A stretch of DNA of 5,783 bases from Clostridia bacterium (GTDB lineage Bacteria > Bacillota > Clostridia > Oscillospirales > QAMX01), in NCBI GenBank assembly GCA_017547975.1, contig JAFYNU010000187.1, forward strand, positions 1 to 5,783, written 5' to 3'. Below, piece after piece: positions 1-5,465 of the stretch (positions are counted from its first letter, which is position 1; each line of letters begins with the position of its first letter). The notes below the pieces were generated by a model, which saw only the letters and a program-made list of their open reading frames with translations, searched no databases and was not told the DNA's origin. Position numbers and translations under genes: made by a program.

Positions 1-930
1 AATGTAGGAAAGATTGCTGACGGTGGAATAGGCCAGACGCTTTTTCAGAACCTTTTCATGATACGCCATCATGCTTCCCATGAAAACCGTCACAAGCGCC
101 AGGGCAATCCAGGCATACTGCACCCAGGAGCCCGCAAGCAGCTCGGTACCCACCGCGTAGTAGATCACGCGGATCACCGCAATCACACCCGCCTTGGTGA
201 TGATACCCGAAAGCAGGGCACTGGCGCTGGCAGGAGCCACCGGGTGGGCAGTCGGAAGCCAATTGTGCATGGGGAACATACCGGCCTTGGTGGCAAAGCC
301 CACCACAGCCAGGAAAACCATCACAAAGAAGAGGTTTTTGCTTTCCCCCAGGGCGGCGGCATCCACCGTTCCCCCCAGGACAAAGTCGTGGTTCGGAGAA
401 TAGAAATAGATGGCAAAAAGGCCAAGAAGACCCAGGAAGGCGCCTCCCACCGAATAGAAGAGGTATTTTAAGGCGGCGGCAATCGATTCCTTGGTCTGGG
501 CATGGAGCACCATGGGCATGGAAGCCAGGGTGGCAAGCTCGAAGAAGAGGTAGAGGGTCACAAGGTTTTTGGCGAAGCAAACCCCCAGAAGGCCCCCCAG
601 CGTCAGAAGCAGGAAGGCGAAGAAACGGTTGTCGCCCCCTTCGTGGGTGATGTAGCGGAAGGTATAAACCGAAACCAGAATCCAGGATGCAAGCACCAGA
701 ACGGCAAAGAAACAGCCGATGCCGTCGGAAAACAGGGTCAGGTCCAGCCCCTTGCCAAAGGCGGCGAAGGTGAAGGGCTTACCGGATACCATCCCCCCCA
801 CCGCTGAAAGGGCGGTCAGGGCCAGGGCACCCAGGACGTAGGCCACCCGTTTGGATGTTTTGTCGATTTTCAAAAAGGGCAATAGCGCCCCGGTCACCAG
901 GGGAACCAGAATGGAAAGAAGATACAACAT
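1..930 (-). CDS. Second proton-conducting antiporter subunit (NuoL/M/N, complex I subunit 5 family), 3' end outside window
   Basis: The frame is open from ATG at 930 through position 1, giving 310 residues without a stop; the C-terminal part lies beyond the window. It is a polytopic membrane protein of the proton-translocating antiporter family shared by complex I, Mrp and group 4 hydrogenases. Visible hallmarks are a TM5-type glutamate in FFELATL (E131), the TM7 lysine in FATKAGMFPMHNWLP (K215, with H222), the TM8 lysine in GIITKAG (K246), and the RLAYSTVSNLSYI motif at 298-310. These charged residues form the proton path in the family. An AAAGGA ribosome binding site precedes the ATG, and the gene starts 34 bp after mrpD stops. 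The HNWLPTAHPVAPASASALLSG segment is more like MrpD, NuoM or hydrogenase-associated subunits than the large MrpA. Family assignment is very sure; which paralogue is not. Confidence 0.93.
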   Translation of the reverse strand, partial: MLYLLSILVPLVTGALLPFLKIDKTSKRVAYVLGALALTALSAVGGMVSGKPFTFAAFGKGLDLTLFSDGIGCFFAVLVLASWILVSVYTFRYITHEGGDNRFFAFLLLTLGGLLGVCFAKNLVTLYLFFELATLASMPMVLHAQTKESIAAALKYLFYSVGGAFLGLLGLFAIYFYSPNHDFVLGGTVDAAALGESKNLFFVMVFLAVVGFATKAGMFPMHNWLPTAHPVAPASASALLSGIITKAGVIAVIRVIYYAVGTELLAGSWVQYAWIALALVTVFMGSMMAYHEKVLKKRLAYSTVSNLSYI

Positions 931-964
931 AATGCAATCCTTTCTCTCGTTGATGATTGCGGAT

Positions 965-2461
965 TTATTGGAAACGGAGCAAGCCCTTTTCGATCAATTC
1001 AATGACCGGACGGGAATTCAGCCCCAAAAACAGGTTCATGGCCGCAAGGGAAACCCCGGCAATCCAACCGGGAAGCTCTGCCCGCATGCTGAACTTGCGG
1101 GGCAGGTCCCCCTTCCGCTTGGTGTAAATGCGGATGACGGTACGGATGAAGTAGAGGGTATTGAGAATCGTGCTGATTGCCAGGATCACCAGAACCAAAC
1201 CGGTTTTGGCGGGGTTATGGCCCAGGGACGCCATGGAAAAGAGCAGTTTGGAGGTGAAGCCCGCAAAGAAGGGAATGCCCACCATGGACATGGCCGCAAT
1301 GGTGAAGAACACCCCGGCGGTCTTGTTGCGATGGGCGGCCCCCGAAAGGTCGTGGAATACCGGGCTGTCATCCGACACCTCGATCAGCGAGGCGTTTGCC
1401 AAAAAGAGGGCCGGTTTCGTGATGGCATGGGCCAGAATATGGAACATGGCCGCCGCAAACCCGGCGGTACCGCCGATGCCGATGCCCATGTAGATGTAGC
1501 CGATCTGGGCCACCGACGAATAGGAGGTCATGCGGTTGATGTTGTTTTGCTGCAGGGCGAAAACCGAACCGAAAACAATGCCGCAAAGGCCGAATACAAA
1601 GAGAATATTCCGGGCAACCGAAAGGATTTCCTGGTCAATACCGATAACCCGGTACATAATCTTCACCAAAAGGAAGATGTACCCCTTGGACACCAACCCC
1701 GACAGGATGGAAGCGGAGGTGGGGGTGGCAAAGCCGTAGGTGTCGGGCATCCAGCTATGGAAGGGGAAAAGGCCGCTCTTGATGGCAAGCCCCACACACA
1801 TCACCCCAACGATCACCGTCAGGGGAAGGGAATAACTGCCATGGGCTATCAGGACCTTCAGGGAGGCGTGCATATTCGCCATCAAAAGGTGTCCTGTAAT
1901 ATCGTACATCAGGATAATGCCCAGGAGGAAAAGACCCGATCCCAGAAGATTCAGTATCATATAGCGGGTAGCCGCCAGGGTGGTACGACCGATTTCCCGG
2001 ATCATCAGGATTCCGCCGGAGGTCAGGGTAAGGATCTCCAGGAAAACGTAGCCGGTGAAGATGTCGTTGGTGTAGATCAGGGCCATCAGTGCCGCCCCCA
2101 GCAGATTGATCAGAACGTAATAGAGATTGATCTTCTGGGGAAAAATGTCCCGGTTTACAAATTTACTGCCCCCCAATACCGCGCAGAGCAGGATCAGGGA
2201 AAAGACGGTAGCCATCACCGCCTCCAGGGTACCGAATCGAATCTCATTGCCCCAGGGTGCCGGGAAGTGACCCATCATGAAGGTCACCGGCTTTTCCAGC
2301 AGGTGCACGTACCACAGGGTGGCGAAGGAGAGAATTGCCAGAACCGATTCGGCGACAACGGTGCAGATTTTGGCACCCCGTCCCCGCAGCACCGAGCAGA
2401 TCACCGCCGAAAACAGGCAAAGAATGATGGAGAAAAAGGGGAAATTCGCAATCAATTCCAT
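965..2461 (-). CDS. mrpD: Na+/H+ antiporter subunit D (MrpD/MnhD, NuoM-like)
   Basis: The 498-residue product has the usual length for MrpD (about 490-500) and about 14 predicted membrane segments. Family residues are in place: the TM5 glutamate in GYVFLEILTL (E142), the TM7 lysine in LAIKSGLFPFHSWMPD (K228), the TM8 lysine in LVSKGY (K259), the conserved block MTSYSSVAQIGYIYMGIG (311-328), HILAHAITKPALF with H345 and K349, and the late lysine in FFAGFTSK (K405). In the family these form the membrane proton/cation channel. I chose the ATG at 2461 because GAGGG lies just upstream at good spacing and the next residues, MELIANFP, begin the first membrane helix. An in-frame extension to about 2506 would overlap mrpC and has no support. 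The gap to mrpC is 13 bp. A homologous subunit follows directly, so the complex carries at least two antiporter-like subunits. Confidence 0.95.
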   Translation of the reverse strand: MELIANFPFFSIILCLFSAVICSVLRGRGAKICTVVAESVLAILSFATLWYVHLLEKPVTFMMGHFPAPWGNEIRFGTLEAVMATVFSLILLCAVLGGSKFVNRDIFPQKINLYYVLINLLGAALMALIYTNDIFTGYVFLEILTLTSGGILMIREIGRTTLAATRYMILNLLGSGLFLLGIILMYDITGHLLMANMHASLKVLIAHGSYSLPLTVIVGVMCVGLAIKSGLFPFHSWMPDTYGFATPTSASILSGLVSKGYIFLLVKIMYRVIGIDQEILSVARNILFVFGLCGIVFGSVFALQQNNINRMTSYSSVAQIGYIYMGIGIGGTAGFAAAMFHILAHAITKPALFLANASLIEVSDDSPVFHDLSGAAHRNKTAGVFFTIAAMSMVGIPFFAGFTSKLLFSMASLGHNPAKTGLVLVILAISTILNTLYFIRTVIRIYTKRKGDLPRKFSMRAELPGWIAGVSLAAMNLFLGLNSRPVIELIEKGLLRFQ

Positions 2462-2474
2462 AAATGTTTCCCTC

Positions 2475-2843
2475 TTATCTTTCGTTGATCTTGTTTCTGG
2501 CCTCAAGATAGATTTCGTCCAGATTCAAGGTTCCATAGCGCTTGTAAAGCCGAACGGAAAGGGACAGCATGATGGCCGTAACACTCACCGATACGACAAT
2601 CCCGGTAAGCACCAGCCCCGCCGGCACCGGGTTGATATAGAAGCCCGCATTTTCAGCATAGATGGGGGCATCCCCTCCGTAGATGTAACCCATAGAAGCC
2701 AGGAAGAGGTAGAGGCCGGTATCCATGATGTTCAGGCCGATAATTTTTTTAATCAGATTCTGATGAAATAACAGGGTAACGAAGCCAATACCGAACAATA
2801 CGATGGCAAAGACCTCTTCGTAATTGTTGATCAGATTTCTCAT
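2475..2843 (-). CDS. mrpC: Na+/H+ antiporter subunit C (MrpC/MnhC, NuoK-like)
   Basis: This 122-residue protein has three membrane helices (about 9-28, 32-55 and 72-97) and is of usual MrpC length (about 113-125). Diagnostic segments are LIKKIIGLNIMDTGLYLFL in the second helix and INPVPAGLVLTGIVVSVSVTA (about 70-90), the Mrp/Mbh version of the NuoK fold. The tail RLYKRYGTLNLDEI is also typical of MrpC. NuoK-like subunits sit next to the antiporter subunits and help carry the membrane charge relay. The ATG at 2843 overlaps the TGA of the upstream gene as ATGA, and AAGGGGGAG lies six bases upstream, so translation is probably coupled. The C-terminus is rich in charged residues (EARNKINER) and should face the cytoplasm. 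Confidence 0.94.
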   Translation of the reverse strand: MRNLINNYEEVFAIVLFGIGFVTLLFHQNLIKKIIGLNIMDTGLYLFLASMGYIYGGDAPIYAENAGFYINPVPAGLVLTGIVVSVSVTAIMLSLSVRLYKRYGTLNLDEIYLEARNKINER

Positions 2844-3742
2844 TTGAAACTCCCCCTTCGGAACATCCGATAGATTCCGTACATGGTCAGGGTCACCACA
2901 AAACCCACCGCCACGTTCAGGGGCAGGATCAGGCCGCTGGAAAAAATGCTGCCCGGGGTACCCAGAGAGATCCCGCTTTCCAGGTGGTTCGCCCCGGTGA
3001 AGAAGGAATAGCCTTTGGCCAGGCAGTAAAAGCCCAAGGCCACGGCAGCCACCCCTTTGAAAAGCTTTTCGCTGACCAACCGGGCGGCAAAGTCATCCCC
3101 GAAAGCCAGGGACAGGAAGATGAGCCCCGCGCCGAAAATGGCGCCCCCGGAAAAGCCGCCCCCCGGGGAAAGATGGCCGTTGAGCATCACGTATACCCCA
3201 AAGGATACCACGCAGGGAATCACCACCATTCCCACCCGCCGCAGAATGGGGTCGCGGGTCAGGTCGTAGTAATCATGCAGGCGGTATTCCTCCTGGAAGT
3301 CCCGGCGAAGGAGAATCAGCACGCAGTTCAAGGCGGTAAACAGCACGAAGGATTCCCCCAGGGTATCAAAAGCACGGTAATCCAGAATCATGCCCGCCAC
3401 AATATTCATCGCCCCAGTTTCCTCCAGAGCATGGTCAATGTAATACTGGGCAACGGTGTCCATATATTCGTGGTGTTCCCCAAAAACCGGCAGCATGGCT
3501 ACGGTTGTCAGGAGAACCACAATCAGGGTGACGGCACATACCGTTGCCAGCACCAGATAAAGCCGCCGCCACTTCAAAAGTCCCATATGTCCCGCCTTTT
3601 CTTCCATCAGGCGATCCACCATGTGTTCTTCCCGGCGCACCCGTTCCCGGGGCAGATCCCGCTTTTCGGACATATCGGAAAAGGACTCGGTCCATTCCCG
3701 GCTTTGCTCTACAAATTCCTTGATCTTAGTCTTGATCTTCAT
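2840..3742 (-). CDS. mrpB: MbhE-MrpB fusion: antiporter subunit B with N-terminal MrpA-tail domain
   Basis: This 300-residue protein joins two modules. Residues about 61-147 resemble the MbhE domain, which in Bacillus is part of the MrpA C-terminus: a first membrane helix (61-83), an outside loop, then IVAGMILDYRAFDTLGESFVLF (key residues DYR and FDTLGE, 121-130) and a second helix. Residues about 164-294 are an MnhB/MrpB domain with DPILRRVG and the signature GHLSPGGGFSGGAI (189-202), followed by more membrane helices. Ordinary MrpB is about 140 residues, so the doubled length is explained by the fusion. The first 60 residues are an odd, highly charged cytoplasmic extension. The ATG at 3742 is preferred; a TTG four codons upstream (3754) is in frame, and either overlaps the end of the DUF4040 gene. 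The stop overlaps the mrpC start. Confidence 0.92.
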   Translation of the reverse strand: MKIKTKIKEFVEQSREWTESFSDMSEKRDLPRERVRREEHMVDRLMEEKAGHMGLLKWRRLYLVLATVCAVTLIVVLLTTVAMLPVFGEHHEYMDTVAQYYIDHALEETGAMNIVAGMILDYRAFDTLGESFVLFTALNCVLILLRRDFQEEYRLHDYYDLTRDPILRRVGMVVIPCVVSFGVYVMLNGHLSPGGGFSGGAIFGAGLIFLSLAFGDDFAARLVSEKLFKGVAAVALGFYCLAKGYSFFTGANHLESGISLGTPGSIFSSGLILPLNVAVGFVVTLTMYGIYRMFRRGSFK

Positions 3743-3989
3743 CTTCTGTTTCAATTTCCGTTCTGTGTATTTTTTTCAGGGTCATCAGGAACAGGATACC
3801 ACTGACACCGGCACCCACCGCCGCTTCGGTAATGGCAAGGTCGGGAGATTCCAGGAGAATCCAGACGATGGACATGACCAGGCTGTAGGCCATGAAGATG
3901 ATGACCGACACCAAAAGCCGTTTGGATAGGGTGGCACAAACGGCACACACCACCAAAAGCAACAAGAGAATCAGTTTGAATATTTCCAT
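3726..3989 (-). CDS. DUF4040 / MbhD-like antiporter subunit (MrpA C-terminal equivalent)
   Basis: This small 87-residue membrane protein has three hydrophobic segments (about 4-21, 24-45 and 55-73). The motif LLESPDLAITEAAVGAGVSG (46-65) identifies the DUF4040/MbhD domain, which in Bacillus-type systems lies near the C-terminus of MrpA and here is a separate gene. In solved Mbh and Mrp complexes this region helps form the lateral cation path beside MrpB, C, E, F and G; the acidic residues in SPDLAITEAA are family-conserved. The ATG at 3989 was chosen because the protein then begins directly with its first helix (MEIFKLILLLLL) and AAAGGGGAG lies about 11 bases upstream. It follows mrpG by 19 bp and overlaps the next gene by 17 bp. 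The C-terminus is strongly acidic (EIETEDEDQD). Confidence 0.92.
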   Translation of the reverse strand: MEIFKLILLLLLVVCAVCATLSKRLLVSVIIFMAYSLVMSIVWILLESPDLAITEAAVGAGVSGILFLMTLKKIHRTEIETEDEDQD

Positions 3990-4008
3990 GCGAAACGCTT
4001 CTCCCCTT

Positions 4009-4344
4009 TCAGATTTCGTCCTCGTCATTTTCCAGCGTTTCCACTTCCCGGGAGGTGTAGGCCTCCACCTCGGAAAGCAGATGGGCGGATACCGGCGAAG
4101 TAAACCACATGAATGCCACGATAAATACGATTTTCAGAAGTGCCCACCCGGATCCAACCGCGATGGCGATCCCGATTGCCACCAGAAGAAGACCCATGGT
4201 ATCCCCCAGACTTGCGGCATGGATGCGATTGAGCACCACGTGGAAGCACTTTTTGTTCACGCCGACAGCGGCCAACAGGAAAAATACCAGCCCGGTGAGA
4301 AGGCACAGGGCACAAAGGCCAAAACGAATCCATTCCCAGATCAT
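4009..4344 (-). CDS. mrpG: Na+/H+ antiporter subunit G (MrpG/MnhG, MbhC-like)
   Basis: The 111-residue product has three predicted membrane helices (about 6-30, 46-65 and 66-90), the usual MrpG size and layout. The motif HVVLNRIHAASLGDTMGLLLVAIG (35-58, key residues RIHAA and LGDT) is the family signature; the LGDT form is typical of the Mbh-type branch. It is an accessory membrane subunit of the antiporter and has no known catalysis of its own. The ATG at 4344 overlaps the mrpF stop as ATGA, with GGAGG at 4352-4356 seven bases upstream inside mrpF, so coupling is likely. An in-frame extension further upstream translates to non-hydrophobic sequence overlapping mrpF and is rejected. The tail after residue 90 is acidic (ETLENDEDEI). 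Confidence 0.94.
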   Translation of the reverse strand: MIWEWIRFGLCALCLLTGLVFFLLAAVGVNKKCFHVVLNRIHAASLGDTMGLLLVAIGIAIAVGSGWALLKIVFIVAFMWFTSPVSAHLLSEVEAYTSREVETLENDEDEI

Positions 4345-4646
4345 TTGTCCCCCTCCTTTTTCTCCTTCTTCTGGCGCCGGATATAAACGGTGGCCAACAC
4401 CGCCACCGCCAGAAAGCTGATCAGCACGTAAACCAAACATATATCCAGAAGCCAGGTTTCCTCCAAAAGACCGGTCAGCACCAGAATTGCCGAAATGACC
4501 GCCGTTCCGATCATATTGATGGCCAGAATCCGGTCGGCAATTTCAGGTCCCCGCACCGAGCGGGACAGCGCCACCACAATGCAAAGCCCCATCACGATCA
4601 GACAGAACGTATATAAGTTTTGGTAAGCAATTTCTATTTGTCCCAT
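4341..4646 (-). CDS. mrpF: Na+/H+ antiporter subunit F (MrpF/MnhF, MbhB-like)
   Basis: This 101-residue protein has three membrane helices (about 9-27, 42-60 and 65-89). The motif RSVRGPEIADRILAINMIGT (29-48) is the MrpF signature: the RGP and DRILA residues lie between the first two helices, and the aspartate (D38) is conserved in the family, where it is implicated in cation passage. The ATG at 4646 has an ideal GGAGG (4651-4655) four bases upstream, and it overlaps the end of mrpE by 13 bp. The frame stays open far upstream, to about 5135, but that stretch lies out of frame over mrpE and translates to polar, non-family sequence, so it is not part of the gene. The C-terminus is basic (RRQKKEKKEGDK), partly because it encodes the ribosome binding site of mrpG. 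Confidence 0.94.
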   Translation of the reverse strand: MGQIEIAYQNLYTFCLIVMGLCIVVALSRSVRGPEIADRILAINMIGTAVISAILVLTGLLEETWLLDICLVYVLISFLAVAVLATVYIRRQKKEKKEGDK

Positions 4647-5089
4647 ATTTCCTCCATTTTCGAAAGGAGCTTCACAAAGCTGCTTTCTCCCATACCTTCC
4701 CCGTATTCCCGGCGCAGGCAATGCACCGCAAACCGATCCTCCTGCAAAAGAATGGTAATGGTACCGGGGGTCAGGGTAATGCTGTTGGCCAGGATCACGT
4801 TGGCGATTTCGCTTTTCAGCCCGGACGAAAAGTGTACCACCATGGGGGTAGGCTCCTTTTTGGAGCAAATGAATCCCGCCACCGAAAGATTTGCCCTGAG
4901 AATTTCCCAAAGCAACACCCCCGCGTAGCACAGGCACAAGGGGATCAACCGGATAGCCCGCACTTCCTGTTTGGGGTTCAGCCCCGAAACCCTGCAAAGC
5001 ACGTAATAGATGGCGCCCGAAACGGCAATCCCGGTTACCCAAACGTCCCAATCGGCTCTGCCGTTCAGCATCAGCCAGACGATCATCAA
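4634..5089 (-). CDS. mrpE: Na+/H+ antiporter subunit E (MrpE/MnhE, MbhA-like), start uncertain
   Basis: First gene of the operon, 151 residues as given (family about 155-165). It starts with membrane segments and the motif WLMLNGR (5-11), then a second hydrophobic block (48-64), and a cytoplasmic domain with SEIANVILANSITLTPGTIT (93-112), the clear MrpE signature. MrpE is needed for assembly and activity of Mrp complexes. The coordinates use the TTG at 5089; an ATG follows directly at 5086. Both are poorly placed, 20-23 bases from the only ribosome binding site (AAAGGGGG, 5110-5117). No ATG, GTG or TTG lies further upstream before the in-frame TGA at 5138-5140. The best spaced codon is ATT at 5101, which would add IILL-type residues matching the hydrophobic N-terminus seen in relatives. 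The stop is certain and overlaps mrpF. Confidence 0.92.
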   Translation of the reverse strand: MMIVWLMLNGRADWDVWVTGIAVSGAIYYVLCRVSGLNPKQEVRAIRLIPLCLCYAGVLLWEILRANLSVAGFICSKKEPTPMVVHFSSGLKSEIANVILANSITLTPGTITILLQEDRFAVHCLRREYGEGMGESSFVKLLSKMEEIWDK

Positions 5090-5109
5090 CAGAATAATAA
5101 TAGTCGTTT

Positions 5110-5117
5110 CCCCCTTT
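5110..5117 (-). promoter_or_regulatory. Ribosome binding site of mrpE (AAAGGGGG)
   Basis: On the minus strand the sequence reads AAAGGGGGAAACGACT and then ATT at 5101. It matches the sites used elsewhere in this operon (AAGGGGGAG for mrpC, AAAGGGGAG for the DUF4040 gene). The last G is 8 bases from the ATT codon but 17, 20 and 23 bases from the CTG, TTG and ATG that follow, so it argues for initiation upstream of the conventional start. Confidence 0.7.
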
Positions 5118-5140
5118 GGAAGAATCTTTTGACAAAGTCA

Positions 5141-5159
5141 GACGCCGCAGGGCGGCGTC
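5141..5159 (-). promoter_or_regulatory. Perfect GC hairpin in the operon leader
   Basis: GACGCCGC, a 3-nt loop (CCT on the minus strand) and GCGGCGTC form an uninterrupted 8-bp stem. It lies in the untranslated leader, about 40 bases before the mrpE start. It is not followed by a T-run in either direction, so it is not a simple intrinsic terminator. Possible roles are mRNA stabilisation or part of a cis-regulatory fold; the sequence does not decide. Confidence 0.6.
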
Positions 5160-5220
5160 AGGTATATTTGAGAATTTTCAGGCATTTCCCGAAGGTTTTC
5201 CGGTACTTCTCCGATTCTGT

Positions 5221-5249
5221 ATTATAGTGCTTTACCGCACTTTTTTCAA
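5221..5249 (-). promoter_or_regulatory. Sigma-70/SigA-type promoter of the antiporter operon
   Basis: On the minus strand TTGAAA (5244-5249) and a perfect TATAAT (5221-5226) are separated by exactly 17 bp, one mismatch from consensus. It is the only good promoter seen ahead of mrpE and lies downstream of the terminator of the previous gene, so it should drive the operon on its own. The spacer contains the inverted repeat GTGC-GGTAAA-GCAC (5227-5240), abutting the -10 box, which could be a repressor site. Confidence 0.85.
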
Positions 5250-5392
5250 GCATCATTTCTAACAAAATCCCCCTGTTTCCAGGGAAATTTCAATGCAGTT
5301 TTTTAACCGTACATATTTCATTTTTTGCCGTTTCTTTGCCGGTCGGCGGTACCGCCCTCCTTTTCCCCGGCGTTTCTGCGGCAGACCACGCC
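5250..5392. other. Non-coding spacer between terminator and promoter, with small inverted repeats
   Basis: I find no supported gene here. It contains a 12-bp perfect palindrome GGCGGTACCGCC (5345-5356), the inverted repeat TCTGC-G-GCAGA (5375-5385), and a short hairpin CCCTG-TTTC-CAGGG (5271-5284; GAAA loop on the minus strand). A 20-codon minus-strand frame at 5259-5321 lacks a ribosome binding site. The repeats could be regulator sites for the operon but nothing confirms it. Confidence 0.5.
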
Positions 5393-5420
5393 AAAAAAGG
5401 CGGCCCCAAAGGGCCGCCTT
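5393..5420 (-). terminator. Intrinsic terminator of the Gfo/Idh/MocA gene
   Basis: On the minus strand AAGGCGGCCC, loop TTTG, then GGGCCGCC and TTTTTT (5393-5398) form an 8-bp GC stem, extendable to 10 bp by A-T pairs, directly followed by six Ts. It lies about 45 bp after the stop of the oxidoreductase gene and separates it from the antiporter operon. On the plus strand no comparable T-run follows, so it works in the minus direction. Confidence 0.92.
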
Positions 5421-5427
5421 CCGACAT

Positions 5428-5465
5428 TGTCAGTTATTGTCAATTTTCAATTGTCAACTGTCAAT
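5428..5465. repeat. Heptanucleotide repeat cluster (TGTCAAT type)
   Basis: Four units lie exactly in tandem: TGTCAAT, TTTCAAT, TGTCAAC, TGTCAAT (5438-5465), preceded by TGTCAGT (5428-5434) three bases away. The cluster fills the gap between the stop codon at 5465-5467 and the terminator. Read on the minus strand the units give ATTGACA, which resembles -35 boxes, but no matching -10 sequence follows at 17 bp. Confidence 0.75.

Larger units (their letters stand above)
5102..5214 (-). other. 5' untranslated leader of the antiporter operon
   Basis: The predicted transcription start, about 7 bases after the -10 box, leaves roughly 110 nt before mrpE. Besides the GC hairpin at 5141-5159, GAGAA (5207-5211) can pair with TTCTC (5170-5174), and AGAATC near the 5' end (5213-5218) can pair with GATTCT (5121-5126) just before the ribosome binding site. 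The two pairings are close enough to compete. I do not recognise a known riboswitch class in it. Start and length are inferred from the promoter. Confidence 0.5.

Noticed and set aside
851..2488. A 545-codon open frame on the plus strand opposite mrpD
   Set aside because: It lies antisense to a clear mrpD, has a composition rich in G, H and Q typical of the reverse of a membrane protein gene, shows no recognisable domain and has no convincing promoter or ribosome binding site.
2984..3805. A 273-codon plus-strand open frame opposite the mrpB fusion
   Set aside because: Same pattern as the frame opposite mrpD: an antisense shadow with low-information, histidine- and proline-rich translation.
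4647..5135. An in-frame upstream extension of mrpF that would make a 264-residue protein
   Set aside because: It runs out of frame across mrpE, translates to polar sequence unrelated to any Mrp subunit, and the internal ATG at 4646 has an ideal GGAGG site.
5227..5250. A plus-strand terminator-like element: GTGC-TTTACC-GCAC followed by TTTTTT
   Set aside because: The stem is only 4 bp, there is no plus-strand gene to terminate, and the same bases form the promoter spacer and -35 box on the minus strand.
5259..5321. A 20-codon minus-strand frame upstream of the promoter (possible leader peptide)
   Set aside because: No ribosome binding site, and it lies upstream of the predicted transcription start, so it would not be on the operon mRNA.
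5428..5465. TTGACA-like boxes on the minus strand read as -35 promoter elements
   Set aside because: They are a by-product of the 7-bp repeats; no TATAAT-like box follows at 16-18 bp and a terminator lies directly downstream.
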